Source: an uncultured Marinilabiliaceae bacterium
GTDB lineage: Bacteria; Bacteroidota; Bacteroidia; Bacteroidales; Marinilabiliaceae
Length of the DNA stretch: 40,445 nucleotides
NCBI GenBank assembly: GCA_937920475.1
Contig: CALEUX010000134.1
Span: 1-40,445 of the forward strand
Reading direction: 5' to 3'
In this document: positions 26,095 through 32,853 of the stretch, in pieces
Layout of the letters: each line of letters opens with the position of its first letter
Numbering within the stretch: the stretch's first letter is position 1
Notes under the pieces: model-generated
The model's input: only the letters and a program-made list of their open reading frames with translations
What the model was told of the DNA's origin: nothing
Database searches by the model: none
Program-made: the position numbers and the translations under genes

Positions 26095-26811
26095 TTAATA
26101 ATTTTGAGCCTGACGAATCTGGGCTTCAAGCTCACCTTTAAGTGCCGGGTCAATTTTTAACTGTCGTGCCAGCTCCTCCAGATATGAACGCTCCATGAAA
26201 TTTTCATCATCAACCATCAAAACACTGGCAATATACATCTCAGCAGCCATTTCTGGTGTTTTTGCTGCCCTGGCCACTTCCGCAGGATCAAGGGGTTTAT
26301 TAAGTTCCGACTCGAACCAGCGTCGTAATTCCATATCGTTTGAAAATTTACCTAATTCCTGATCCAACAATTGACGTTCCTTGGCATCAACATGACCATC
26401 TGCCTTGGATGCCGCTACAAGAGCTTTCAGAATTGCCACACTGTGCTCTTCAATTTGTGGTGTAGGCAATCGGTCAATGGTTTGTGGTTCGCGCTGTGCA
26501 GTTTGTCCTTTTTGTGCCTGATAGTTACTGTAAGCTTTATAAGCAATTACGCCAAGCGCAGCCAGCCCTCCGTACATTGCTACTTTCCCGCCAATCTTAC
26601 GGGCTTTTTTATTGCCAAGTAATAATCCAAGTGCTCCACCTGTGACGACTCCACCTCCAAAACCGGAAAGCATACCTCCCAAACCACTGCCCGAGAGGAG
26701 GTCTCCAAGTCCTCCCAAAGGTGAATTATCATTTTTTGATTGCCAACTGCTATCCTGTCCTGTTCCTTGCCCTGATTTAAGCAACTGGTCGAGTATTCTG
26801 CTGGTATTCAT
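26095..26811 (-). CDS. DUF533 / TerB-like protein (YebE type)
   Basis: The 238-residue protein has the DUF533 plan: a polar start with a basic N-terminus, a Gly/Leu-rich hydrophobic stretch at about 32-95 (LGGMLSGFGGGVVTGGALGL, KIGGKVAMYGGLAALGVIAY), a short linker, and a TerB-like helical domain at about 115-235 (AILKALVAASKADGHVDAKE, MYIASVLMVDDENFMERSYL). In the TerB-like part the acidic residues DGHVDAKE and VDDEN match the metal-binding pattern. DUF533 is best known from Proteobacteria and has no settled role. Its 5' end faces the radical SAM gene, and its 3' end is next to repeat copy C. No clear promoter box was found. Confidence 0.85.
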   Translation of the reverse strand: MNTSRILDQLLKSGQGTGQDSSWQSKNDNSPLGGLGDLLSGSGLGGMLSGFGGGVVTGGALGLLLGNKKARKIGGKVAMYGGLAALGVIAYKAYSNYQAQKGQTAQREPQTIDRLPTPQIEEHSVAILKALVAASKADGHVDAKERQLLDQELGKFSNDMELRRWFESELNKPLDPAEVARAAKTPEMAAEMYIASVLMVDDENFMERSYLEELARQLKIDPALKGELEAQIRQAQNY

Positions 26812-26889
26812 AAATTAACCCCCCACTTAATGTATTTGTATAATGACATGAGCAAGTATACTCATTTTTTTAATAGATATAATTAGCAA

Positions 26890-26945
26890 CTGCTTAAATT
26901 TTATATTGATATTTTTATAAAGGATTAGATTTGAAGTTTACGAAA
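26890..26945 (+). repeat. Dispersed palindromic element, left-end fragment (copy E)
   Basis: CTGCTTAAATTTTATATTG, then TTATAAAGGATTAGATTTGAAG follow the left half of copies B to D with substitutions. The right half is not recognisable. It sits in the 26812-27165 gap. Confidence 0.4.
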
Positions 26946-26983
26946 TTACGAGTATCATCCAATACTTGAACAATTGAAATAGA

Positions 26984-27015
26984 GTCAGCCAATTTTTTGG
27001 CTGACCCTGGTTTTT
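26984..27015 (+). terminator. Stem-loop with T-run in front of the radical SAM gene
   Basis: GTCAGCCAA (26984-26992) and TTGGCTGAC (26997-27005) pair perfectly over 9 bp with a TTTT loop, followed by CCTGG and TTTTT at 27011-27015. It reads as a plus-strand terminator, but no plus-strand gene is directly upstream; it could instead be a leader structure. The rest of 26812-27165 holds no other gene. Confidence 0.5.
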
Positions 27016-27165
27016 ATTAGAAAAATAACGTACTTTATAATCGAATAAATGATTATAAAATAATCCAAGTCTTATAGGATAACATAATTTGAGTGTTCAA
27101 TTATTTGGCTTTAGTAAAGAAAATGGCTCATAGCATTTATGCCAAAAGCTAAAGTTTGTCGATGC

Positions 27166-28416
27166 ATGGAAACAACTCAGAAACTCGAAATATTATCGGC
27201 TGCTGCCAAGTATGATGTGTCCTGTTCGTCGAGCGGGAGTACCAGGTCCAATATGCCCGGAGGCATTGGTAATGCAGCCAAATCAGGTATTTGTCACAGC
27301 TTCACCGAAGATGGGCGTTGCATTTCGCTGTTAAAAGTGCTTTATACTAATTATTGTATTTACGATTGCGCCTATTGCGTAAACCGACGTACCAACGATG
27401 TTCCGCGAGCCTGTTTTACCGTAAGGGAACTTGCCGATATCACCATTAATTTTTACCGACGGAATTATATTGAAGGATTGTTTTTAAGTTCAGGTGTGGT
27501 AAAGAATGCCGATTATACCATGGAACAATTGGTGGGTGTGGCTAAAACATTGCGATTAACGTATAAATTCAACGGTTACATACATTTAAAAGCCATCCCG
27601 GGAGCCAGTCCGGAGTTAATTAAGGAAGCCGGCCTGCATGCCGACCGGTTGTCGGTAAACATTGAAATACCATCGGAGAGCAATCTTAAAGTTTTAGCAC
27701 CTGAGAAGGATTACCGCAGTGTTTTGTCGCCCATGTCACTCATTAAAGTTGGCATTGAGCAAAATAAGGAGGAGCGTCGGCATTTACGCCACGCGCCATT
27801 GTTTACACCGGCAGGCCAAAGCACCCAACTCATTATAGGAGCCACGCCCGACACCGACAAGCAAATACTTTCACTGGCTTCAAACCTGTACCATCAAAAC
27901 GGGTTAAAGCGTGTGTATTACTCCGGATATAATCCTACAAATTTGTACGACAGTCGTTTGCCGGCACTTTCAGCCCCACCTTTACGTCGCGAAAACCGTT
28001 TGTATCAATCCGATTGGCTCATGCGTTTTTACGAATTCAGAGTTGATGAAATAGTGAATGATGAACATCCGGAGCTGGACTTGGAAATCGACCCAAAACT
28101 GAGCTACGCTTTGCGTAATCCCCATTTATTCCCGGTTGATGTTAACAAAGCCGACTATCACTTGTTGTTGCGTATACCTGGAATAGGGGTGAAATCGGCC
28201 AAAATGATAATTGCGGCGCGCGGCTTCCGCCGGTTAAATTCAGAAAACCTTGCCAAATTAGGTGTGGTGATGAAAAGAGCACGCTATTTTTTAACCTGTA
28301 ATGAATTAACGGCAGCTACCGTACAGGATTTAAAACCCGAATATGTGCGTGCCATTTTAACTTCGCCCGTTAAAAAGGGCAGAGTGCCCGATGCCATTCA
28401 GCTTAATTTGTGGTAA
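27166..28416 (+). CDS. Radical SAM DNA modification/repair-type protein (TIGR03916-like)
   Basis: I use the ATG at 27166 because METTQKLEILSAAAKYDVSC matches the start expected for this family; an ATG at 27139 would add nine residues. The 416-residue protein starts with a Cys-containing region (YDVSCSSSGS, ICHSF, GRCISLLKVL), then the radical SAM cluster CIYDCAYC (Cys64, Cys68, Cys71; spacing CX3CX2C). The core has LFLSSGVVKN, HLKAIPGAS and RLSVNIEIPS. Near the C-terminus IPGIGVKSAKMIIAARGF is a helix-hairpin-helix, a DNA-binding motif. The family is named for its pairing with DUF4130/uracil-DNA-glycosylase-type proteins; its reaction is unknown. The DUF4130 gene follows after 17 nt, so the pair is one unit. 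Confidence 0.88.
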   Translation: METTQKLEILSAAAKYDVSCSSSGSTRSNMPGGIGNAAKSGICHSFTEDGRCISLLKVLYTNYCIYDCAYCVNRRTNDVPRACFTVRELADITINFYRRNYIEGLFLSSGVVKNADYTMEQLVGVAKTLRLTYKFNGYIHLKAIPGASPELIKEAGLHADRLSVNIEIPSESNLKVLAPEKDYRSVLSPMSLIKVGIEQNKEERRHLRHAPLFTPAGQSTQLIIGATPDTDKQILSLASNLYHQNGLKRVYYSGYNPTNLYDSRLPALSAPPLRRENRLYQSDWLMRFYEFRVDEIVNDEHPELDLEIDPKLSYALRNPHLFPVDVNKADYHLLLRIPGIGVKSAKMIIAARGFRRLNSENLAKLGVVMKRARYFLTCNELTAATVQDLKPEYVRAILTSPVKKGRVPDAIQLNLW

Positions 28417-28433
28417 CATGTAATTGATTTTGT

Positions 28434-29204
28434 ATGCTTGTTTATTATTACGATGGAACTTTTGAAGGATTATTGACATCGGTTTTTGAAGCTTACGAGC
28501 GCAAAGAGCAGCCGGAAAGTATTTTGCCACCCCATGCTTCAGCAGGCCTTTTTGCCCATACACATGAAGTGGTTACCTGCGCTAAAAAATCGGAAAGAGT
28601 ATGGAATGGCGTGAAAAAGATTGGGGGCGTTCTCACCTGTGAGCATCTCTATTATACATTTTTGTCGCAGGAGGAAGGCTTTGAAATGCACTTTTTGCGC
28701 TATTGTCAACATCTTTTTACATGTAATCGTCCTGTTATGAAAGATTTGGCAAACGCCGATGTGTTAAAAGTCTTTCAACTTTCGCGTAAAGTTGGTCGTG
28801 AGGCACACCGGATTTTGATGTTTCTGAGGTTTGAACAGGCGGCCGATGGAACTTATTTTGCGCCATACGCCCCAAAGTACGATGTTATTCCGTTGGTAAC
28901 TGGTCATTTTAGAGAGCGCTTTGCCGACCAAACCTGGGTTGTTTTCGATTCGGTTCGCAATTATGGTGTTATGTACGATTCAAAGAACGATACGGTAGAA
29001 AAATTCACCATCAACGACCCTGCTTTTGACGTAGAAACCGGAAAACTCCAACCCGATGCAGAACATCCTGAAGAAGATAATTGGCAATTGCTTTGGAGAA
29101 CCTATTTTAAAAGCATGGCCATTACCGAACGAAAAAATCTGAAACTGCAACGAAATTTTATGCCGAAAAGGTTTTGGAAATACCTTACAGAGAAACGCAT
29201 TTAG
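28434..29204 (+). CDS. DUF4130 (TIGR03915-like) DNA-metabolism protein
   Basis: The 256-residue protein begins MLVYYYDGTFEGLLTSVFEA, the diagnostic start of the DUF4130 domain, and continues with LTCEHLYYTFLSQ, LSRKVGREAHRILMFLRFEQ, YDVIPLVTGHFRERFADQTW and the closing FMPKRFWKYLTEK. In many bacteria this domain is fused to a family-4-like uracil-DNA glycosylase; here the protein ends with DUF4130 and no glycosylase gene is adjacent. The start lies 17 nt after the radical SAM gene, whose product is its regular partner, so the two probably act together in DNA repair or modification. Biochemistry of the pair is not established. Confidence 0.9.
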   Translation: MLVYYYDGTFEGLLTSVFEAYERKEQPESILPPHASAGLFAHTHEVVTCAKKSERVWNGVKKIGGVLTCEHLYYTFLSQEEGFEMHFLRYCQHLFTCNRPVMKDLANADVLKVFQLSRKVGREAHRILMFLRFEQAADGTYFAPYAPKYDVIPLVTGHFRERFADQTWVVFDSVRNYGVMYDSKNDTVEKFTINDPAFDVETGKLQPDAEHPEEDNWQLLWRTYFKSMAITERKNLKLQRNFMPKRFWKYLTEKRI

Positions 29205-29221
29205 CGTTTGTTTAGGATTAG

Positions 29222-29408
29222 GAGCTTAAATTTTTAGCCACAAGACTTAGAGAAAAGCAAAACAGTTAACAATTTAAATCAGTTCAAAATATCATCATTG
29301 TCTATTTAATCTTTTAAGTCTAATCCCGATAAACCGGGACACGTCTTTCTGTCTGTTGTCTAAATTTCTAATAGTCTTTAATTAAACCATTAAACTAAAA
29401 TAAAGCAG
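29222..29408 (-). repeat. Dispersed palindromic element, copy D (opposite orientation)
   Basis: On the minus strand it starts CTGCTTTATTTTAG, then ATTAAAGACTATTAGAA and TAGACAACAGACAG, following copy C closely. TCCCG (29324-29328) and CGGGA (29335-29339) form its central stem. It ends near GCTTAAATTTTTAG on the plus strand. It fills the gap after the DUF4130 gene. Confidence 0.55.
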
Positions 29409-29433
29409 TTACTTACTATTACCGCGAGAACAA

Positions 29434-29951
29434 TTATAAAACATGCTGTTTACACCATTCAAACAGGCAAATGGCGGCTGCATGCGATACGTTAAGCGAT
29501 TTTACTTTACCTGTTACAGGTATATGAACTAGATAATGGGCTTGTTTCAATATGTCTGCAGGAATGCCCTCTGACTCATTGCCCAGTAAAAGCGCCATTT
29601 TTTTGGTAATGCCGATTTAAAAAGATTATGACTCATAGGTGCTGTTTCAAGAGCAACCAGCTCATAGTGGGCAGGAATGTGGCTTACGAATTCATTAATT
29701 GGGCAAAACTCATAATTTACCACCGAGTTGGCAGCACCTGCAATGCGGTTAATTTTTGTAGTGCGCAGTAAGTTGCCCGTATGAACCACCAACAACTTTT
29801 TCGCACCTGTATTACCGGCAACACGAATTAAATGGCCAATATTTTCGGGCGTTTTAATGCCACATGCCACAATAATTGGGGCAAATTCATCGGGCGTTTG
29901 AGAATATGGGTTATTCCCGAAAAAGCGATTGGCATTTAAATCAGTTCTCAT
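29434..29951 (-). pseudogene. SpoU/TrmH-family RNA methyltransferase, frameshifted
   Basis: The first frame (29951 to 29605) reads IIVACGIKTPENIGHLIRVAGNTGAKKL and NRIAGAANSVVNYE, the N-terminal part of a SpoU 2'-O-ribose methyltransferase. At seven A (T-run 29598-29604 on the plus strand) the frame breaks. One extra base restores MALLLGNESEGIPADILKQA and VTGKVKSLNVSHAAAICLFE up to the TAA at 29434-29436. Those stretches hold the SAM-binding GNESEG and the SLNVS motif, so the full protein would be about 172 residues and complete. Read literally it makes a 134-residue product lacking the SAM site. A homopolymer sequencing error is at least as likely as true loss. It overlaps the CCA-enzyme gene by 11 nt and is its downstream operon partner. 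Confidence 0.75.
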
Positions 29952-31365
29952 TCTTTTTTATCGGGGTAAGGCCCATCTTTTTAGCCTTTGTTAGCATGTA
30001 TTGGTAGGCTTCGTCGTGGTTGTTGTGGATAATTCCATCGAGAATGGCATCTTTAATGGCTGACTTAATGTCGCCCACTTCGCGACAAGGTGTCAGGCCA
30101 AAAACTTCCATTATGGTTTCGCCACTTACCGGAGGCTGAAAATTACGAATCTGGTCTTTTTCTTCAATCTCTTTGAGTTTTCGGCGAACTATTTTAAAAT
30201 TACGCAGGTGGCGGTCTTTCTTTTCAGGATTTTTCGAGGTGATATCAGCTTCACAGAGTGTCATCAGGTTATCAATATCGTCGCCGGCCTCAAACAGCAG
30301 CCGTCGCACAGCCGAGTCGGTTACCTCTTCTTCACTTAAAACAATGGGGCGCATATGCAGGAAAACCATTTTCTGCACAAATTTCATTTTCTCGTTAAGC
30401 GGTAATTTCAGCCTCTGAAAAATGGCAGGAATCATACGTTCACCCACATGGTTGTGTGCATGAAAAGTCCATCCCTGCGCAGGGTCGAAACGTTTGGTGA
30501 GTGGTTTGGCAATATCGTGAAGAAGGGCCGACCAACGCAGCCATAAATCGTCGGTATTGGGCGCTATTTGGTCAAGCACTTCAAGGGTATGGTAAAAATT
30601 GTCTTTGTGAGCTTTCCCGTTTACCGAGTCAACGCCTTTGAGGTTTTGAAGTTCCGGAAAGAGGTCTTTTAATATTCCCGTTTTTTCTAATAGTTTAAAG
30701 CCAATAGATGGGCGAGGCGACAGGATTATTTTATTCAATTCTTCGGCAATGCGTTCCTTACTTACAATGGAGAGGCGTTCGCGGTTGCCAACAATTCCTT
30801 CGTAAGTAGCATCTTCTATATAAAAGCCGAGCTGGGTAGCAAACCTGATGGCACGCATCATGCGCAACGGGTCGTCAGAGAAGGTTATAAACGGGTCGAG
30901 CGGGGTTCGTATAATTCTGTTTTCAATATCCTTAATACCGTTAAAAGGATCGACGAGCTGGCCATAATTTTCCTTATTAAGGCTTATTGCCAGGGCGTTG
31001 ATGGTGAAATCGCGACGATTCTGGTCATCTTCAAGGGTTCCGTTTTCAACAATGGGTTTACGGCTGTTTCTGTTGTACGATTCTTTTCGGGCTCCAACAA
31101 ATTCAATCTCCACATCGCGATGCCGGAACATGGCAGTGCCAAACGATTTAAATACCGACACTTTAAGGTTTCCCATTTTTTTGGCCACCTTTTCGGCCAG
31201 TGCAATGCCATTACCTGTAACAACAATATCAATATCGGTATTTTTGCGTTTCAGAAAAAGGTCGCGCACAAATCCGCCAATAACATAGGCTTCAACACCT
31301 TCCTTGGCTACAATATCCGATACAACATTAAAAACCTGGTGTTTCAGGTACTCCTTCATCATCAT
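29941..31365 (-). CDS. CCA tRNA nucleotidyltransferase with HD domain
   Basis: The 474-residue protein adds or repairs the 3' CCA of tRNAs. The nucleotidyltransferase core has GGFVRD (30-35) and the metal-binding DID at 44-46, followed by [13 protein letters not shown], and [19 protein letters not shown] of the neck region with [12 protein letters not shown]. After about residue 235 an HD hydrolase domain follows ([24 protein letters not shown]), seen in the bacterial class II Cca proteins with 2',3'-cyclic phosphodiesterase activity; A-adding or poly(A) polymerase variants cannot be excluded. Three ATG codons stand at the start; the first is taken. A TAATTTTG box lies 44-51 nt upstream. It leads the pair with the SpoU gene. 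Confidence 0.92.
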   Translation of the reverse strand: MMMKEYLKHQVFNVVSDIVAKEGVEAYVIGGFVRDLFLKRKNTDIDIVVTGNGIALAEKVAKKMGNLKVSVFKSFGTAMFRHRDVEIEFVGARKESYNRNSRKPIVENGTLEDDQNRRDFTINALAISLNKENYGQLVDPFNGIKDIENRIIRTPLDPFITFSDDPLRMMRAIRFATQLGFYIEDATYEGIVGNRERLSIVSKERIAEELNKIILSPRPSIGFKLLEKTGILKDLFPELQNLKGVDSVNGKAHKDNFYHTLEVLDQIAPNTDDLWLRWSALLHDIAKPLTKRFDPAQGWTFHAHNHVGERMIPAIFQRLKLPLNEKMKFVQKMVFLHMRPIVLSEEEVTDSAVRRLLFEAGDDIDNLMTLCEADITSKNPEKKDRHLRNFKIVRRKLKEIEEKDQIRNFQPPVSGETIMEVFGLTPCREVGDIKSAIKDAILDGIIHNNHDEAYQYMLTKAKKMGLTPIKKNEN

Positions 31366-31408
31366 AACTAACAGTCGGTTTCAGTTTTATGCCCATAGCG
31401 GCAACTGA

Positions 31409-31416
31409 CAAAATTA
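31409..31416 (-). promoter_or_regulatory. Candidate -7 box for the CCA-enzyme gene
   Basis: The minus strand reads TAATTTTG, a full TAnnTTTG match, placing the start of transcription about 37 nt before the ATG at 31365. Confidence 0.5.
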
Positions 31417-31501
31417 CAATATTTTTCCGGGTTAATGGCTCCAGAAGGCTGTTTTGAATTTTGGCACAGCAATTGTATTGAAATATGTACAAATATAGAT
31501 A

Positions 31502-31533
31502 TTTGGATTTTTAAAATAAAGTTATTATTTTTG
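31502..31533 (+). promoter_or_regulatory. Promoter of the thioredoxin gene
   Basis: TTTG (31502-31505), 20 nt, then TATTTTTG (31526-31533) is an exact Bacteroidota-type promoter. The ATG at 31559 follows 25 nt later. Confidence 0.7.
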
Positions 31534-31558
31534 CATCATCAATTAAAAAAACAGAATT

Positions 31559-31918
31559 ATGGTTGAGCATTTAACTTCCGCTACCTTTAAAGAGAAGGTA
31601 TTTGATTACGAGAAAAACTCAGAATGGAAATTTGCAGGCGACAAGCCATGCGTTATCGATTTTTATGCCAACTGGTGTGGTCCATGTAAAATGGTGGCCC
31701 CGGTGTTGGAACAACTGGCTAACGAATACGATGGTAAACTCGATATTTATAAAGTAGATACAGAGCAGGAACAGGAATTAGCTGCTGTTTTCAGAATACA
31801 AAGTATTCCTTCAATTCTTTTTGTGCCAAAAGATGCTGCCCCGCAAATGGCTATGGGAGCACTGCCCAAGGAAACTTTTGAGCGCGCATTTAAAGATGTT
31901 TTAAGTGTAGAGAAGTAA
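31559..31918 (+). CDS. Thioredoxin, cytoplasmic
   Basis: The 119-residue protein is a thioredoxin-fold dithiol oxidoreductase with the classical active site WCGPC (Cys40 and Cys43), the cis-proline loop RIQSIPSILF, and no signal peptide. Flanking strands CVIDFYANWC and LDIYKVDTEQ fit the fold. It is slightly longer than E. coli TrxA because of an N-terminal extension (VFDYEKNSEWKFAGDKP) that is repeated in the next gene, showing the two are paralogues. An extra Cys31 stands at the start of the first core strand. It has a well-formed promoter and is followed after 94 nt by the lipoprotein paralogue. Confidence 0.93.
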   Translation: MVEHLTSATFKEKVFDYEKNSEWKFAGDKPCVIDFYANWCGPCKMVAPVLEQLANEYDGKLDIYKVDTEQEQELAAVFRIQSIPSILFVPKDAAPQMAMGALPKETFERAFKDVLSVEK

Positions 31919-32012
31919 ACAATAGGCACTTCGGCTTGTTTTTTGTTATATTTGAAACTTTATAATGCCAATTCAGTAAGAGCTGATGAGGATGATTAAA
32001 ATTTGAAGCGAT

Positions 32013-32510
32013 ATGAAGAATTTATTTTTATTACTGGTTTTTGCTGTGTTTATGGTTCAGTCAACTGCTTGTTCGGCTGGCAATAAGTCTGATAATAAGG
32101 GCGAAGCAAATGCAAATCAGGCTGTATTGGTAAGTAACAGCAACTCGCCCCAGATAATTACGCTGAATGAAGAATCGTTTATTGAGCATATTTACGATTT
32201 TAAGAGCAATACTGAGTGGCAATATAAAGGAAACAAGCCGGCAATTATTGACTTTTATGCCGAATGGTGCGGGCCTTGTAAAAAGTTAGCGCCAATTTTG
32301 GTCGAGTTGCAGCAAGAGTATGGCGATAAAATACAGATTTATAAAGTAGATGCCGAGAAAAACCGCCAATTAGCTGCTGCTTTTGGAGTAAGCGCCTATC
32401 CTTCAATTCTGTTTATTCCCATGAACGAAAAACCGGGCGGAGCCAGAGGTTTATTGCCTAAAGAGGAACTCGAAAGGATAATAGAAACCTTTTTAAAGGT
32501 GAAAAAATAG
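32013..32510 (+). CDS. Thioredoxin-like lipoprotein
   Basis: The 165-residue protein has a lipoprotein signal peptide (MKNLFLLLVF, lipobox STAC with Cys20), a low-complexity Asn/Ser linker, then a thioredoxin domain with WCGPC (Cys86, Cys89) and the cis-proline loop GVSAYPSILF. The leading segment HIYDFKSNTEWQYKGNKP matches the same segment of the cytoplasmic thioredoxin upstream. It should act on thiols in the periplasm, anchored to a membrane, possibly as a disulfide reductase or in cytochrome maturation; the partner is not known. A terminator follows the stop within 25 nt. Confidence 0.92.
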   Translation: MKNLFLLLVFAVFMVQSTACSAGNKSDNKGEANANQAVLVSNSNSPQIITLNEESFIEHIYDFKSNTEWQYKGNKPAIIDFYAEWCGPCKKLAPILVELQQEYGDKIQIYKVDAEKNRQLAAAFGVSAYPSILFIPMNEKPGGARGLLPKEELERIIETFLKVKK

Positions 32511-32530
32511 GATTACGCTAAAAAACATAA

Positions 32531-32564
32531 AAAAACTTCAACCATTGGTTGGAGTTTTTTTTTT
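32531..32564. terminator. Terminator after the thioredoxin-like lipoprotein gene
   Basis: AAAAACTTCAACC and GGTTGGAGTTTTT pair with one G-U around a 3-nt loop, followed by a T-run. The A-run before the stem makes it usable on both strands. The -33 box of the next promoter lies inside it. Confidence 0.8.
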
Positions 32565-32575
32565 ACTTATATTTG
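32544..32575 (+). promoter_or_regulatory. Promoter of the TPP-riboswitch/receptor transcript
   Basis: ATTG (32544-32547), 20 nt, TATATTTG (32568-32575) fits the Bacteroidota promoter with one mismatch in the -33 box. The predicted start at about 32582 coincides with the 5' edge of the first riboswitch, which supports both calls. Confidence 0.65.
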
Positions 32576-32580
32576 CCAAG

Positions 32581-32661
32581 CAATTTGGGGGTGCCAAAAT
32601 TTGAGGCTGAGATTAAACCCTTTGAACCTGAACCGGGTAATGCCGGCGAAGGGATAAATTG
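32581..32661 (+). promoter_or_regulatory. TPP riboswitch (THI element), first of two
   Basis: The conserved TPP aptamer parts are present in order: GGGGTGCC, CTGAGA (32607-32612), ACCC, TTTGAACCTGA, and GGGTAATGCCGGCGAAGGGA (32635-32654). CAATTT (32581-32586) and AAATTG (32656-32661) close stem P1. The AATTGG at its 3' side could instead pair with CCAATT (about 32689-32694), a possible switch. It would sense thiamine pyrophosphate and lower expression of the receptor gene. Confidence 0.93.
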
Positions 32662-32717
32662 GATACTTTCTCTTTCTGATTTTTTCTCCCAATTGTAGTT
32701 TACTGAATTCTTTTTAA

Positions 32718-32794
32718 GTCAATGGGGTGCCCTAAAAAATCGGGCTGAGATCATACCCTCTGAACCTGGTCGGGTAATGCTGGCAAGGGAAAGA
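32718..32794 (+). promoter_or_regulatory. TPP riboswitch (THI element), second of two
   Basis: A second complete aptamer: GGGGTGCC, GGGCTGAGATCATACCCTC with CTGAGA at 32745-32750, TGAACCTGGT, and CGGGTAATGCTGGCAAGGGA (32771-32790). It lies 56 nt after the first and 60 nt before the receptor ATG, on the same transcript. Confidence 0.93.
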
Positions 32795-32814
32795 CCAAAT
32801 CTCCGTATCCTCAT

Positions 32815-32847
32815 TGCAGTTTGTTTAATTTTTAAATTTTAACTGCA
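32815..32847 (+). promoter_or_regulatory. Candidate expression-platform hairpin before the receptor ATG
   Basis: TGCAGTT (32815-32821) can pair with AACTGCA (32841-32847), with A/T-rich inner pairing, ending 6 nt before the ATG at 32854. It could mask the ribosome-binding region when TPP is bound; this is inference. Confidence 0.4.
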
Positions 32848-32853
32848 TTCGAA

